Assembly: GCA_037892765.1 (NCBI GenBank)
Contig: JBBKBW010000014.1
Length of the DNA stretch: 60,867 nucleotides
Origin: Clostridium_AQ sp900552125
GTDB lineage: Bacteria > Bacillota_I > Bacilli_A > Erysipelotrichales > Erysipelotrichaceae
Reading direction: 5' to 3' (one strand)
In this document: positions 19,151 to 27,316 of the stretch, one piece after another
Layout: each line of letters opens with the position of its first letter
How positions within the stretch are numbered: position 1 is the first letter of the stretch
Made by a program: the position numbers and the translations under genes
Notes under the pieces: generated by a model
What the model was told of the DNA's origin: nothing
Databases searched by the model: none
The model's input: only the letters and a program-made list of their open reading frames with translations

Positions 19151-19891
19151 ATGGGAGTATTACAAAAAGCTTATACTTGGTACAACAATAAAATAGATAA
19201 AAGTCCATGTAACGTGGAATTTTCAAAACGTTTTTTATCCTATGTCATTGACTGGGGTCTAGGTGGAATTTTCAGTGGATTGCCTGCAGTCTTTACTTAT
19301 GGTATCATTACAGGAAAATCTGATATGTTTTCCAATTTATATATTTTCCCAGCTTTAGGATATGATCAAATCTGGGCATATGTAGCAGGAATAGGGTCAT
19401 TATTATTTGCTTTATTCTATTATGTATATGTGCCATGGAAAATCTATCCTGGACAAACATTAGGCAAACGTCTAACTAATTATCGAATTGTGAAATTAGA
19501 TGGAAGTTCTGTTGATCTTAAAACATTAATGATACGTCAGGTTATCGGATTATTTTTATTAGAAAGTATAGCGTTTGTTGTTTCTGGGTATATTCGTCAG
19601 ATGGTTACCTTGACCTGTATGGTTTATGTAGATTATGTCTGGTCTATCATTGGAACTGTTTTATGCATTTTATCAGCTATGCTGGTGGGGGGAACACCAT
19701 CTCATCGAGCATTGCATGATTATATGGCAAAAACTAAAGTGGAATTATACGATAAAAATAAACCACAGAAAAAAGAAGTAAAAAAAGAATCTAATGAAGT
19801 AAAAGAACAGCCAAAGAAAGAAAAAGTACATCGTCAAACAAAACAACAGGGGAAAAAGCAGCATAATCGTCTACCTAAAAAGAAATCATAA
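19151..19891 (+). CDS. RDD family membrane protein with lysine-rich tail
   Basis: 246 residues. RDD domain landmarks are FSKRFLSYVIDW near residue 24 and YPGQTLGKRLTNYRIV near 101, with four or five hydrophobic segments to about residue 188. Residues 195-246 form a highly basic, Lys/Glu/Gln-rich cytoplasmic tail. RDD proteins are poorly understood; some act in ion or osmolyte transport. It begins 13 bases after the PatB gene with GAGAGGAAT and is the last gene of the unit. Its relation to peptide or sugar use is not known. Confidence 0.75.
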   Translation: MGVLQKAYTWYNNKIDKSPCNVEFSKRFLSYVIDWGLGGIFSGLPAVFTYGIITGKSDMFSNLYIFPALGYDQIWAYVAGIGSLLFALFYYVYVPWKIYPGQTLGKRLTNYRIVKLDGSSVDLKTLMIRQVIGLFLLESIAFVVSGYIRQMVTLTCMVYVDYVWSIIGTVLCILSAMLVGGTPSHRALHDYMAKTKVELYDKNKPQKKEVKKESNEVKEQPKKEKVHRQTKQQGKKQHNRLPKKKS

Positions 19892-19931
19892 AACTCCCAT
19901 AAATATCTAATAAAGCACAAGGCGCGAAAAG

Positions 19932-19958
19932 AAAACTCACGAAATGGTGAGTTTTTTG
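19932..19958 (+). terminator. Terminator of the PTS-peptidase unit
   Basis: AAACTCAC/GTGAGTTT stem with a GAAATG loop followed by six T residues. Confidence 0.88.
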
Positions 19959-20040
19959 TGTCATACTTTTAATTGTATAGAAGAAATGAATATGTTGAAA
20001 AGAAGAACTTTATCAGAATAATCTGCATTTTACAAATATA

Positions 20041-20071
20041 GCGAAGAAATATTAATTTCCTCGCCTTTTTG
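20041..20071. terminator. Bidirectional terminator between convergent genes
   Basis: GCGAAGAAA pairs with TTTCCTCGC (one G-U) around TATTAA, with TTTTT on the plus side and T-rich sequence on the minus side. It ends the small minus-strand gene. Confidence 0.7.
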
Positions 20072-20290
20072 TTATTCATCAATGTATAGATTATAGAATA
20101 ATCCACCTAATTCTGGAATTGTCTTTAATTTGTCTTTTACTTTGCGAAGTGTTCCTTTCTCATCTGTTGTTTCGCAGCTAAATACCATTTGTAAACCTCT
20201 TTTACCTTCATAAGTGAATGGGATATCCATTGATAAGATAGCATCTTTAATGACATCAGCTTTCGCAACTGTTCCTACTAAAATTTTCAT
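20072..20290 (-). CDS. Conserved-looking small cytosolic protein, unknown function
   Basis: 72 residues starting MKILVGTVAKADV. I took the internal ATG because AGAAGGAATAAG sits directly before it; the longer frame starts within that untranslated leader. The pattern beta strand (ILVGTVA), helix (KADVIKDAILSM), strand (FTYEGKRGLQMVFSCE), helix (KGTLRKVKDKLKTI), strand (LFYNLYI) suggests a compact ferredoxin-like alpha/beta fold. No family is recognised. It is a single-gene transcript sitting between the PTS unit and the heme island and has its own terminator. Confidence 0.6.
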   Translation of the reverse strand: MKILVGTVAKADVIKDAILSMDIPFTYEGKRGLQMVFSCETTDEKGTLRKVKDKLKTIPELGGLFYNLYIDE

Positions 20291-20398
20291 CTTATTCCTT
20301 CTTTCTACCACTCTTTACTTTTATTATATCGAATGAATATTTCAAGAAAAGGTCAAGAAATGCACGTTAAAGTGTAAATCCTCATAGAAATAAAAAAA

Positions 20399-20427
20399 TT
20401 GTCAATTTTGAAGAAATACTCTATAAT
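20399..20427 (+). promoter_or_regulatory. Promoter of the DtxR-like regulator gene
   Basis: TTGTCA (20399-20404), exactly 17 bases, TATAAT (20422-20427). Confidence 0.85.
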
Positions 20428-20446
20428 AGTTAGAGGAGGCTAACTA
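20427..20446 (+). promoter_or_regulatory. 20-bp palindromic operator at the regulator start site
   Basis: TAGTTAG, six bases (AGGAGG), CTAACTA: a perfect 7-bp inverted repeat starting at the last base of the -10 box. Its TTAG-N6-CTAA core is repeated at the same relative place upstream of the NEAT gene. Resembles DtxR-family operators, which contain TTAG and CTAA half-sites. Autoregulation is inferred. Confidence 0.7.
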
Positions 20447-20457
20447 GGAGGTATTTT

Positions 20458-21279
20458 GTGAAGATGAGTGAAGAGAAATTGACTTATCTATTATTTTTGT
20501 ATCAGATGCGAAATCAGAAATATACAATTACAAATATGGCAAGTCAATTAGGTGTATCAAAATCAACAGTAAGTAAAGTTTTGAGTGCGTTTTATCAGGA
20601 AGGAATTACAGAACAAAAAGGGAAACCTGAATTATCTAAAGATGGCTGTGACCTAGCAAAAAAATGGAAAGAAGAGGTAGAGAGAATTACCGATTGGTTA
20701 TGTACATCGAGTTCATTTGATAGACAGACTGCACAGAAAGAGGCAATTGTTTTAGCTCTGCACATGTCTCATAGCGCAAAGAATCAGCTAATGTATAATC
20801 TGACAATGAGTGATTTCTTTAAATGGATCGATGATGTTAAAACAGTGTATGGAGATATGTTGGTAAATTTCCTAAAAGATGGAGATTATCCTTTTGCTTT
20901 TACCATTTATAAAGATCAGCTTCATCATCAGATGGAAATATCCATGGCAAATGATGCTTTTGTACATCCAGGTATATTAAGAGTACAAGAAGGTAAAGGA
21001 TTCTTAATTTTAGAATCTAAAGAGATTGAGAGAGAATCTCTAATAGGAAGATTAGTGTTAAAGGGAAGGCTTGAAACTTTGTTTTATTTAAAAAATAAAC
21101 AATTTGTAGAGGCTTCTAGACAAAATCAATTCTTTTATATTCCAGTTTCCTATTTAGAATTTCACTATAATAGAAATGAACGAATTCTGCAGGGACATTT
21201 AAAATTAAAAGTCAAACCAACAGTTTCTAAAATTCATATGCCAGAAAGTACTGCAAATTTATCAATATTTTTCAAATAA
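20458..21279 (+). CDS. DtxR/MntR-like winged-helix regulator of the heme island
   Basis: 273 residues. Residues 1-65 form a winged helix with recognition helix GVSKSTVSKVLSAF; residues 70-110 resemble the DtxR dimerisation helix (KEAIVLALHMSHS). The usual N-terminal metal ligands of DtxR/MntR (Asp/Met and Glu in the first helix) are replaced by KLTYLLFLY, and the second-site EGIEHH-type motif is reduced to KEAIVLALH, so classical Fe2+/Mn2+ sensing is doubtful. Residues 120-273 are an unassigned C-terminal domain. GTG is taken as start (AGGAGG six bases upstream); an ATG six bases later is possible. Promoter and operator indicate negative autoregulation and control of the downstream heme genes. 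A MarR-type origin is an alternative. Confidence 0.65.
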   Translation: MKMSEEKLTYLLFLYQMRNQKYTITNMASQLGVSKSTVSKVLSAFYQEGITEQKGKPELSKDGCDLAKKWKEEVERITDWLCTSSSFDRQTAQKEAIVLALHMSHSAKNQLMYNLTMSDFFKWIDDVKTVYGDMLVNFLKDGDYPFAFTIYKDQLHHQMEISMANDAFVHPGILRVQEGKGFLILESKEIERESLIGRLVLKGRLETLFYLKNKQFVEASRQNQFFYIPVSYLEFHYNRNERILQGHLKLKVKPTVSKIHMPESTANLSIFFK

Positions 21280-21287
21280 AGTTTACT

Positions 21288-21348
21288 AGGGAGAAACATT
21301 AATAATTCACATGTTTATACGTATTATGTCTAAAATGTTTCCCTACTG
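21288..21348 (+). terminator. Imperfect long inverted repeat after the regulator gene
   Basis: AGGGAGAAACATT pairs with AATGTTTCCCT (two unpaired bases), with an inner imperfect palindrome centred on TACGTA. No strong T-run directly follows, so it may be a weak terminator or another regulatory hairpin. Confidence 0.4.
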
Positions 21349-21364
21349 TAAACAATATTTTTTG

Positions 21365-21417
21365 TTGATAAATGTGAGAGTGTTGTTATAATTTTCCTTG
21401 TGTTAGATAAAGCTAAT
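21365..21417 (+). promoter_or_regulatory. Promoter and operator of the NEAT-heme operon
   Basis: TTGATA (21365-21370), 16 bases, TATAAT (21387-21392). At 21402-21417 GTTAG-ATAAAG-CTAAT repeats the TTAG-N6-CTAA palindrome found at the regulator promoter, here about ten bases after the -10 and overlapping the predicted start of transcription. A repressor bound here would block the operon. Confidence 0.65.
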
Positions 21418-21433
21418 AAAAAGGGAGGTAAAT

Positions 21434-23422
21434 ATGAATTATAAAACATTGAATTTGTTACTAGCTGGAGCTTTATGTATGCCTATGACATCGATAAGTG
21501 CTTCATCAGTAAAAGCACAGTCAACAGATATAGATATTTCAACATATGCAACAGTACAACAGCCAACTGTAAAGGCTACTTACACAGTTCCAGTAGTATC
21601 ACTTGAATCAAAAGCACCAATTCAAGCTATTCAGGATGCTTTTCAAACAGCATTTGGAGAAAGGGTAACTATTATCGAGTATAGTGATGGAAGCTTAAAA
21701 GCGACAGTACGTAATCAGCATATGATTATTGAAAATCTTTTTGGCAGTACGTATGAGGCAAATATTAAAACATTAGCTTATTATTTAGCTGATGGAACAA
21801 CGCAGGATGCTGTAATTAATTCTACAAGAGATAGTCGCTATTCTGAAAACTTCGGAAAACCGGATAGTTTTATCAATGTTACTGTTCCGGATGAAATTAC
21901 TTTTCCTTTGATTGATGGTAGCGGAACTTATAAATTACAGGCTACGATTGATTTCATGGATGCTTTTATGGGAAATGGTAATGCTTATCCAACGGATATT
22001 ACTTTGAATCTTGATTTAAGTCAGAAGGTAGAAGTTGTTGATAAAACAGAGTTAAACAGTAAGATTACAGAAGCACAAACGTATTTAACAAAAGACTATA
22101 CGACAGAATCATTAAATGCGTTAAAGGCAAAAATTGAAGAGGCGAAAGCTCTTTACAATAACGATCAGGCAATACAGTCAGATATTGACGCAATGGTTGA
22201 AGCTCTTTCTCTTTCTATAAGCGGATTGAAGGAAAATGCGAAAACAATTGCGGATGGAGACTATATGGTAGAAGCTAAGATTTTGAAGAAGGATTCTACA
22301 ACAGAAACCTCAATGGCTAACCTTGCGTTAAAAGGTGCATCATTGAAGGTTGAAAATGGTACGATCACTGTTTTCTTAAACATGCAGGACATGGAAATGT
22401 ATGGTATGAAAGCTACAGTTGATGCTATTTCCTATCAGGATTTGGATGGAACATGGAAAGATGCGAAAATTACATTAACTGAAAATAACATTCCTACACA
22501 GTTTTCATTTGTATTACCTTCAAATGTGAATTATACCAATGTAAAATTCTTCTATATGGGGAATTCTGGTTCTGAAGCAAGATTATATTTAAACTTAGAT
22601 GGTTTAGTTACTACATCCGTAAATAAAGTTGATTTAAAAGCAGCTATTGAAAAAGCTAGTGCTTATAATAAAGAAGATTATACAAGTAAAAGCTTTACAG
22701 TTTTAGAAACAGCACTAGCAAAAGCACAATCCGTATTATATTCTGAAAATGTAACGCAAGATGAAGTTGATCAGCAAGTGCAATTGTTGAATCAGGCAAT
22801 CAGTCAGTTAGTTAAAAAAGCTACTAGCGGTATTACTCTGTTAGAGGAAGATGGTATTTATCAGGTACCGGTATATTTGTGGAATGCAACTGCAGATAAA
22901 GCTTCTATGGCAAGTGGTGCTTTAAAAGCTAATGCAATTATTAAAGTAGAAAACGGAAAGAAAATCATGACTATTTACACAAAGAAAATGACTATGGGTA
23001 CTATTACTGCTTATCTACAGGAATTAAAACTTGTGAATAGTGATAAAACTTATACAGATGTTTTTCCAAGCAGTACAGATAGTGAAGGAAATCCGACAAG
23101 CTTTACTTTTGAGTTGCCACATACAAATGAATATATTGATGTACTTGTAAATCCACATGTAGCATTAATGGGAAATCAGGATATTCCTGCACGCATTAAA
23201 GTAGATTATTCTCAATTATCTGTTTATGTTGAAGATACAGCTGCAGATAATACGTCTTCTCAAACTGAAGAAAAACAGGAAACTAGTTCAGAAAATACTG
23301 TCAATAAAATAAATGAAAGTGTACAGACAAGTTATCAAACAAATGTAGCATTAATGGGAGGATTGTTAGCTGCTAGTCTGCTGCTTGTAGTGTATGTGAA
23401 CAGAAGAAGAAAATGCGAATAA
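21434..23422 (+). CDS. Surface heme/hemoprotein-binding protein with three NEAT-like domains
   Basis: 662 residues. Signal peptide 1-28 (cleavage near VKA-QS). NEAT-like domains at about 45-200, 274-390 and 471-600, separated by two FIVAR-like three-helix spacers (about 202-270 and 397-465; both carry LxxxIxxAxxYxxxxYT patterns). A membrane segment at about 637-655 with RRRK tail ends the protein. There is no LPXTG; SYQTN just before the membrane segment vaguely recalls the NPQTN sortase B signal but may be chance. I cannot see the YxxxY heme-ligand motif in the last strands of NEAT2 or NEAT3, so these may bind hemoproteins or have atypical heme sites. First gene of the heme operon, overlapping the next gene by ten bases. 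Confidence 0.82.
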   Translation: MNYKTLNLLLAGALCMPMTSISASSVKAQSTDIDISTYATVQQPTVKATYTVPVVSLESKAPIQAIQDAFQTAFGERVTIIEYSDGSLKATVRNQHMIIENLFGSTYEANIKTLAYYLADGTTQDAVINSTRDSRYSENFGKPDSFINVTVPDEITFPLIDGSGTYKLQATIDFMDAFMGNGNAYPTDITLNLDLSQKVEVVDKTELNSKITEAQTYLTKDYTTESLNALKAKIEEAKALYNNDQAIQSDIDAMVEALSLSISGLKENAKTIADGDYMVEAKILKKDSTTETSMANLALKGASLKVENGTITVFLNMQDMEMYGMKATVDAISYQDLDGTWKDAKITLTENNIPTQFSFVLPSNVNYTNVKFFYMGNSGSEARLYLNLDGLVTTSVNKVDLKAAIEKASAYNKEDYTSKSFTVLETALAKAQSVLYSENVTQDEVDQQVQLLNQAISQLVKKATSGITLLEEDGIYQVPVYLWNATADKASMASGALKANAIIKVENGKKIMTIYTKKMTMGTITAYLQELKLVNSDKTYTDVFPSSTDSEGNPTSFTFELPHTNEYIDVLVNPHVALMGNQDIPARIKVDYSQLSVYVEDTAADNTSSQTEEKQETSSENTVNKINESVQTSYQTNVALMGGLLAASLLLVVYVNRRRKCE

Positions 23423-24249
23423 AGAAAGTATTGATTATAGCGGCATTTTTATTCCTAAGCGTTCTACAGATTCAACCAATCCAGGCATTTGATGATGGAG
23501 CATACTTAATTGGATGCTCCTCCTCTTATGCTAATCCTCTGACAAATGAAACGGTAGATGGTGGAACCAATATTGCTTTAGGTGATAGTATGGTCGCTAG
23601 CATTGTAGAAAAACAATTATTGCTGGAACAGGTAGATGGTAAAATGTATCTGACGATTGGTTTGGGTTTATCATCTCAGGTTTCTAATGTACGTTTTCAG
23701 CTAATGGACGCAAGCGGCAATATGATAAGCAGAAGTGCAGAAATTACGGGGAGCAGTCAAGCTAATGGAGATACAGTGAATCATTATCGCATTCAAATCG
23801 ATTCTTTGACACAATACATTAGTCCGATTATGTATGTCACACCAATGGGAAGAGATGTACAGTTCTTTATTACTTTAAATTCTTCTGCGATTTCAGCAGG
23901 AACGGGGATTTATAATAGTCTTATGATTCCGCAGGAAACTCCATTTGCTTCTAAGGAAGAAACACAGACTTCAGAAGTAAGCGGTGAAACAGAAGTAAGT
24001 TCAAAACAGGAGACTGAACAGACTGAATCAGCCAAAGAACAAGATTCGAAGGAAAAGCAAGAAACAGCTTCAAAGGATGATGCAGAACTAACAACCTTAA
24101 CGAAAGAATCTTTATTAGAAGGTGTAGAAGGTATGACTTACTATGAAGCAGCATCTCAAAAAGCATTTTCCTGGATTCCATTGGCTGTTGTGGGGGCAGG
24201 TATGATCATAGCGGGAGGTTTACTATATGTTAAAAAGATTAAGAAATAG
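23413..24249 (+). CDS. Shp-like membrane-anchored heme-binding protein
   Basis: 278 residues. Signal peptide 1-25, a Shp-type heme-binding domain (about 26-170) with the family pattern NPLTNETVDGGTNIALGDSM (quoted in part) and TIGLGLSSQVSNVRFQ, an acidic Ser/Glu/Lys-rich low-complexity stalk (175-225), and a C-terminal membrane segment (255-272) ending KKIKK. In Streptococcus Shp uses two Met ligands to hold heme and hands it to the ABC transporter lipoprotein HtsA; the gene order here (Shp, lipoprotein, permease, ATPase) is the same. Role: relay heme from the NEAT protein to the transporter. Overlaps both neighbours. Confidence 0.85.
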   Translation: MRIKKVLIIAAFLFLSVLQIQPIQAFDDGAYLIGCSSSYANPLTNETVDGGTNIALGDSMVASIVEKQLLLEQVDGKMYLTIGLGLSSQVSNVRFQLMDASGNMISRSAEITGSSQANGDTVNHYRIQIDSLTQYISPIMYVTPMGRDVQFFITLNSSAISAGTGIYNSLMIPQETPFASKEETQTSEVSGETEVSSKQETEQTESAKEQDSKEKQETASKDDAELTTLTKESLLEGVEGMTYYEAASQKAFSWIPLAVVGAGMIIAGGLLYVKKIKK

Positions 24250-25099
24250 CATGTTAATATGTTCATTATTTCTTTTGACTGGATGTGTTGATCAAAGTAA
24301 GGGGGAAACGGCAGCGATGACGATTGCGGCATCTTCAGTTGCGGTAACAGAAATACTGAATGCATTGGAAGTAGACGCAAGCCAAGTGGTAGGAATCCCA
24401 TCCAGTGAGACTTATGAAGTTCCTGAACGTTATCAGAATGCGACACAGTTGGGTTCTGCCATGACACCAGATATGGAAATTCTAGCTAAATTAAATCCTC
24501 AATTAATTATAAGTCCTAATTCATTAGAGACAGATTTACAGCCTCAATATGAAAAAATAGGTATTTCCAGTGCCTTTGTTAATTTAAAAAGTGTATCAGG
24601 TATGTATAAGAGCATTGAGGATCTTGGGAAAAGATTAGGTAAAGAAGAAAAAGCATCAGAATTAATTGATGAATACCTTTCTTTCATGAATACTTATCAA
24701 AAGAATTACCAGCATAGTGATTCACCTACTGTTCTTATTTTAATGGGACTTCCCGGTAGTTATGTTGTCGCAACAGAATCAAGTTATGTTGGAGATTTAG
24801 TTAAACTGGCAGGAGCCACTAATGTTTATGAGGATGGAGATGGCGTAGATTTCTTAACTGCAAATCCAGAAGACATGTTGAAAAAGGATCCAGATATTAT
24901 CTTGCGTACAAGCCATGCTTTACCAGAGCAGGTTGCGAAGATGTTTGAAGAAGAATTTAAAACAAATGACATCTGGAGTCAATTTGATGCGGTTAAACAA
25001 GATAAAGTATATGACCTAGATCATGCAAATTTTGGAATGAGCGCAACATTCCGTTATCAGGATGCATTAAAAGAGTTAGGGGAGTTATTATATGAATAA
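24227..25099 (+). CDS. Heme ABC transporter substrate-binding lipoprotein (IsdE/HtsA-like)
   Basis: 290 residues. Lipobox LLTGC with the lipidated Cys at residue 20. The mature protein is a type III (helical backbone) substrate-binding protein of the FecB/IsdE class; TPDMEILAKLNPQLII and GLPGSYVVATESSYVGDLVKLAGA (in part) are typical. IsdE uses Met and His as heme ligands; TQLGSAMTPDMEIL contains candidate Met residues. Receives heme from the Shp-like protein and delivers it to the permease. Ribosome binding site GGGAGGT lies inside the end of the Shp gene, giving a 23-base overlap. Confidence 0.88.
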   Translation: MLKRLRNSMLICSLFLLTGCVDQSKGETAAMTIAASSVAVTEILNALEVDASQVVGIPSSETYEVPERYQNATQLGSAMTPDMEILAKLNPQLIISPNSLETDLQPQYEKIGISSAFVNLKSVSGMYKSIEDLGKRLGKEEKASELIDEYLSFMNTYQKNYQHSDSPTVLILMGLPGSYVVATESSYVGDLVKLAGATNVYEDGDGVDFLTANPEDMLKKDPDIILRTSHALPEQVAKMFEEEFKTNDIWSQFDAVKQDKVYDLDHANFGMSATFRYQDALKELGELLYE

Positions 25100-26054
25100 G
25101 CACCCTAAACTCTTTTTGATTTCCATTGCGGGTTTATTAGTGATAGGATTTTTTATTGCTATTAATATTGGCAGTATACAAGTAAGTCCTATAGAACTAT
25201 TTAAAGGATTATTTATAGAATACAATGCGGATGTCGCGAGTATTTATCAAATACGTTTTCCACGTGTTATCGTATCAATTTTTATTGGCGGTGCATTAGC
25301 TTTATCAGGAATGCTTCTACAAGTAGTATTTCAAAATCCTTTAGCTGATCCTGGAATTATAGGAATTAGTCAGGGAGCATCTTTCATGTCTTTGATAATT
25401 ACATTTTGTTTTCCAAGTTTATATTTTGTTAAGCCATTATTTGCATTTCTTGGAGGCATAATTACCTTTGCGATTATTTATTCTTTATCTTGGAAAACAT
25501 CACCTACAAGACTATTATTGGTGGGAGTAGCGATGAATTACATTATCGCGGCTATGATCAGTTTTATGACATCTTCTTTTTCTTCCCTAACAAGTACAGT
25601 AACCGGTTCTATGACGTTTATGACCTGGCAGGAGGCAAATCAAGTATTGACGTATGTGTTTCCTTTTATGATTCTAACTTTATTTGTTTCAAAGGCGTGT
25701 GAGTTATTATCGTTTAATGAAAGAACGTTATTGTCATTAGGCGTGCCTGTGAGCTTATATCGAGGGATGTTAGCATTACTTGCGGTGATATTATGTTCCT
25801 TATCTGTCGCAATAGCCGGTGTCATGAGCTTTGTAGGACTGATTGTGCCGCATATTACACGGCTATTTATAAAAGGAAATTATCGTTATCAATTATTGAG
25901 TAATATGCTGTTAGGCGGATTGGTTTTATTGATAGGAGACACATTAGGAAGAGTATTGTTAGCACCTTATGAAATATCCGCATCTGTGATGATGGCACTG
26001 ATAGGAGGACCATTATTCATATTATTATTAAAGCGAGGGATGTGTCATGATTAA
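25092..26054 (+). CDS. Heme ABC transporter permease (FecCD/IsdF-like)
   Basis: 320 residues with nine or ten hydrophobic segments. FecCD-family landmarks are LQVVFQNPLADPGIIGISQGA near residue 75 (in part) and GVMSFVGLIVPHITRLF near 242, the coupling helix that touches the ATPase. Homodimer in the membrane. Starts eight bases before the end of the lipoprotein gene and overlaps the ATPase gene by eight bases. The family also carries siderophores and cobalamin; heme is inferred from the NEAT and Shp genes in the same transcript. Confidence 0.9.
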   Translation: MNKHPKLFLISIAGLLVIGFFIAINIGSIQVSPIELFKGLFIEYNADVASIYQIRFPRVIVSIFIGGALALSGMLLQVVFQNPLADPGIIGISQGASFMSLIITFCFPSLYFVKPLFAFLGGIITFAIIYSLSWKTSPTRLLLVGVAMNYIIAAMISFMTSSFSSLTSTVTGSMTFMTWQEANQVLTYVFPFMILTLFVSKACELLSFNERTLLSLGVPVSLYRGMLALLAVILCSLSVAIAGVMSFVGLIVPHITRLFIKGNYRYQLLSNMLLGGLVLLIGDTLGRVLLAPYEISASVMMALIGGPLFILLLKRGMCHD

Positions 26055-26808
26055 ATTAGAAGATGTCTGTTTTGGATATGACCATACAAGCTTATTAGAG
26101 CATCTTTCCATATCCTTTCCTGAAGGAAAAATTATCTCGATTATTGGACCAAACGGAAGTGGAAAAACAACCTTATTTATGCTGATTTGTCGTATTCTAC
26201 AAATACAGTCAGGAAAGATTTTATTAAATGATAAGAATGTCAAAGAGATTCCTTTAAAAGAGTATGCAAAAAAAATAGCAGTCGTTCATCAAAAAAATAG
26301 TATTGACCAGGATTTAGATGTAGAAACAATTGTAGGCTATGGAAGATTGCCATATTTAGGCTATTTTGATAAATTATCAGAGAATGACTATGAGATTATA
26401 GATTGGGCCTTAGATGTCACAGATTTAAATTCATATCGAAAAAGAAATTATAGTGAGTTATCAGGCGGACAGCAGCAGCGTGTCTGGATTGCCTTAGCCT
26501 TAGCTCAAAAGACACCGATCTTATTGCTTGATGAACCAACTACCTACTTGGATATCAAATATCAGCTGGAAATATTAGAATTAGTGAAAACTATTAATGA
26601 GAAATATCATATGACTATTATAATGATTCATCATGATATAAATCAGGCAGTACATTTTAGTCATCATATTGTTGCGCTAAAGAATGGTAAGAAAATCTTT
26701 GATGGAAAAAGTATAGATTTAATGAATCATGATTTATTAAAAACTATTTATGATGATGATTTTACTATTTTCCATCAGGATAATCATCACATCGCATTAA
26801 ATTATTAA
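26047..26808 (+). CDS. Heme ABC transporter ATP-binding protein (FecE-like)
   Basis: 253 residues. Walker A GPNGSGKTT near residue 37, signature LSGGQQQRVWIALALAQ near 138, Walker B ILLLDEPTTYLD near 160, switch His in IMIHHDI. FepC/FecE subgroup by the YGRLPY segment. Drives heme import with the permease encoded just upstream. Last gene of the operon; the terminator begins at its stop. Confidence 0.9.
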   Translation: MIKLEDVCFGYDHTSLLEHLSISFPEGKIISIIGPNGSGKTTLFMLICRILQIQSGKILLNDKNVKEIPLKEYAKKIAVVHQKNSIDQDLDVETIVGYGRLPYLGYFDKLSENDYEIIDWALDVTDLNSYRKRNYSELSGGQQQRVWIALALAQKTPILLLDEPTTYLDIKYQLEILELVKTINEKYHMTIIMIHHDINQAVHFSHHIVALKNGKKIFDGKSIDLMNHDLLKTIYDDDFTIFHQDNHHIALNY

Positions 26809-26847
26809 AAAGGCACTTTAACTTTATGAAAGACAAGTGTCTTTTTA
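26807..26847 (+). terminator. Terminator of the heme operon
   Basis: AAAAGGCACTT pairs with AAGTGTCTTTTT (one G-U), followed by T residues. Confidence 0.82.
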
Positions 26848-26901
26848 TACATGCTTGGTCTTTATTTTCTTTACCAATCATCAAAAATAAAAAGATTTTG
26901 A

Positions 26902-26932
26902 TATAATGGTTCATATAACTAAACGAATGAAC
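26902..26932 (+). promoter_or_regulatory. -10 box and inverted repeat upstream of the ArsR gene
   Basis: TATAAT at 26902-26907; GTTCAT (26909-26914) and ATGAAC (26927-26932) form a 6-bp inverted repeat with a 12-base spacer over the predicted start of transcription, a typical position for an ArsR-family operator. No good -35 is seen. Confidence 0.5.
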
Positions 26933-26943
26933 GGAGTGATGAT

Positions 26944-27312
26944 ATGGATGAATGTTATAAACAAAGAAAATTAATATCTGAAAAATTCAAGAATTTCCAA
27001 AAAGTATTTATTGCTTTAGGAGATGAAAATCGTCAGAATATATTTCTAGTTCTTTTAGAAAATGATGAAGTAGGGATGCGTGTACCTGAAATCACTAAAA
27101 AGACACATTTATCTAGACCTGCTGTATCACATCATCTAAAGATTTTAAAAGAAGCTGGATTGATTAATATGCATCGAGTTAAAACGATGAACTTTTATTA
27201 TGTTGATACAGCAGAAACATGCTGGAACGGTTTAAAAGATCTTGTTGAACATGTAAACACAGTCATTCGTAATGCAAAGGAACAGGGATATCCACATTTT
27301 GAGGAGGAATAA
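26944..27312 (+). CDS. ArsR-family winged-helix regulator
   Basis: 122 residues. Helix pattern KVFIALGDENRQNIFLVLLEND, then the recognition region KKTHLSRPAVSHHLKILKEAGLI (each quoted in part of a longer motif) and the beta hairpin VKTMNFYYVD. The ELCVCDL-type metal-binding cysteines of ArsR/SmtB are absent, so it probably senses a non-metal ligand or redox state. Its gene ends four bases before the start of a nitroreductase gene, making one operon and suggesting that it represses the nitroreductase and itself. An unusually good GGAGTGATGAT site precedes the ATG. Confidence 0.85.
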   Translation: MDECYKQRKLISEKFKNFQKVFIALGDENRQNIFLVLLENDEVGMRVPEITKKTHLSRPAVSHHLKILKEAGLINMHRVKTMNFYYVDTAETCWNGLKDLVEHVNTVIRNAKEQGYPHFEEE

Positions 27313-27316
27313 AAAT

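Noticed and set aside
24156..24467. Minus-strand 103-codon frame at the Shp/lipoprotein boundary
   Set aside because: Antisense to two well-supported overlapping genes with no independent signals.
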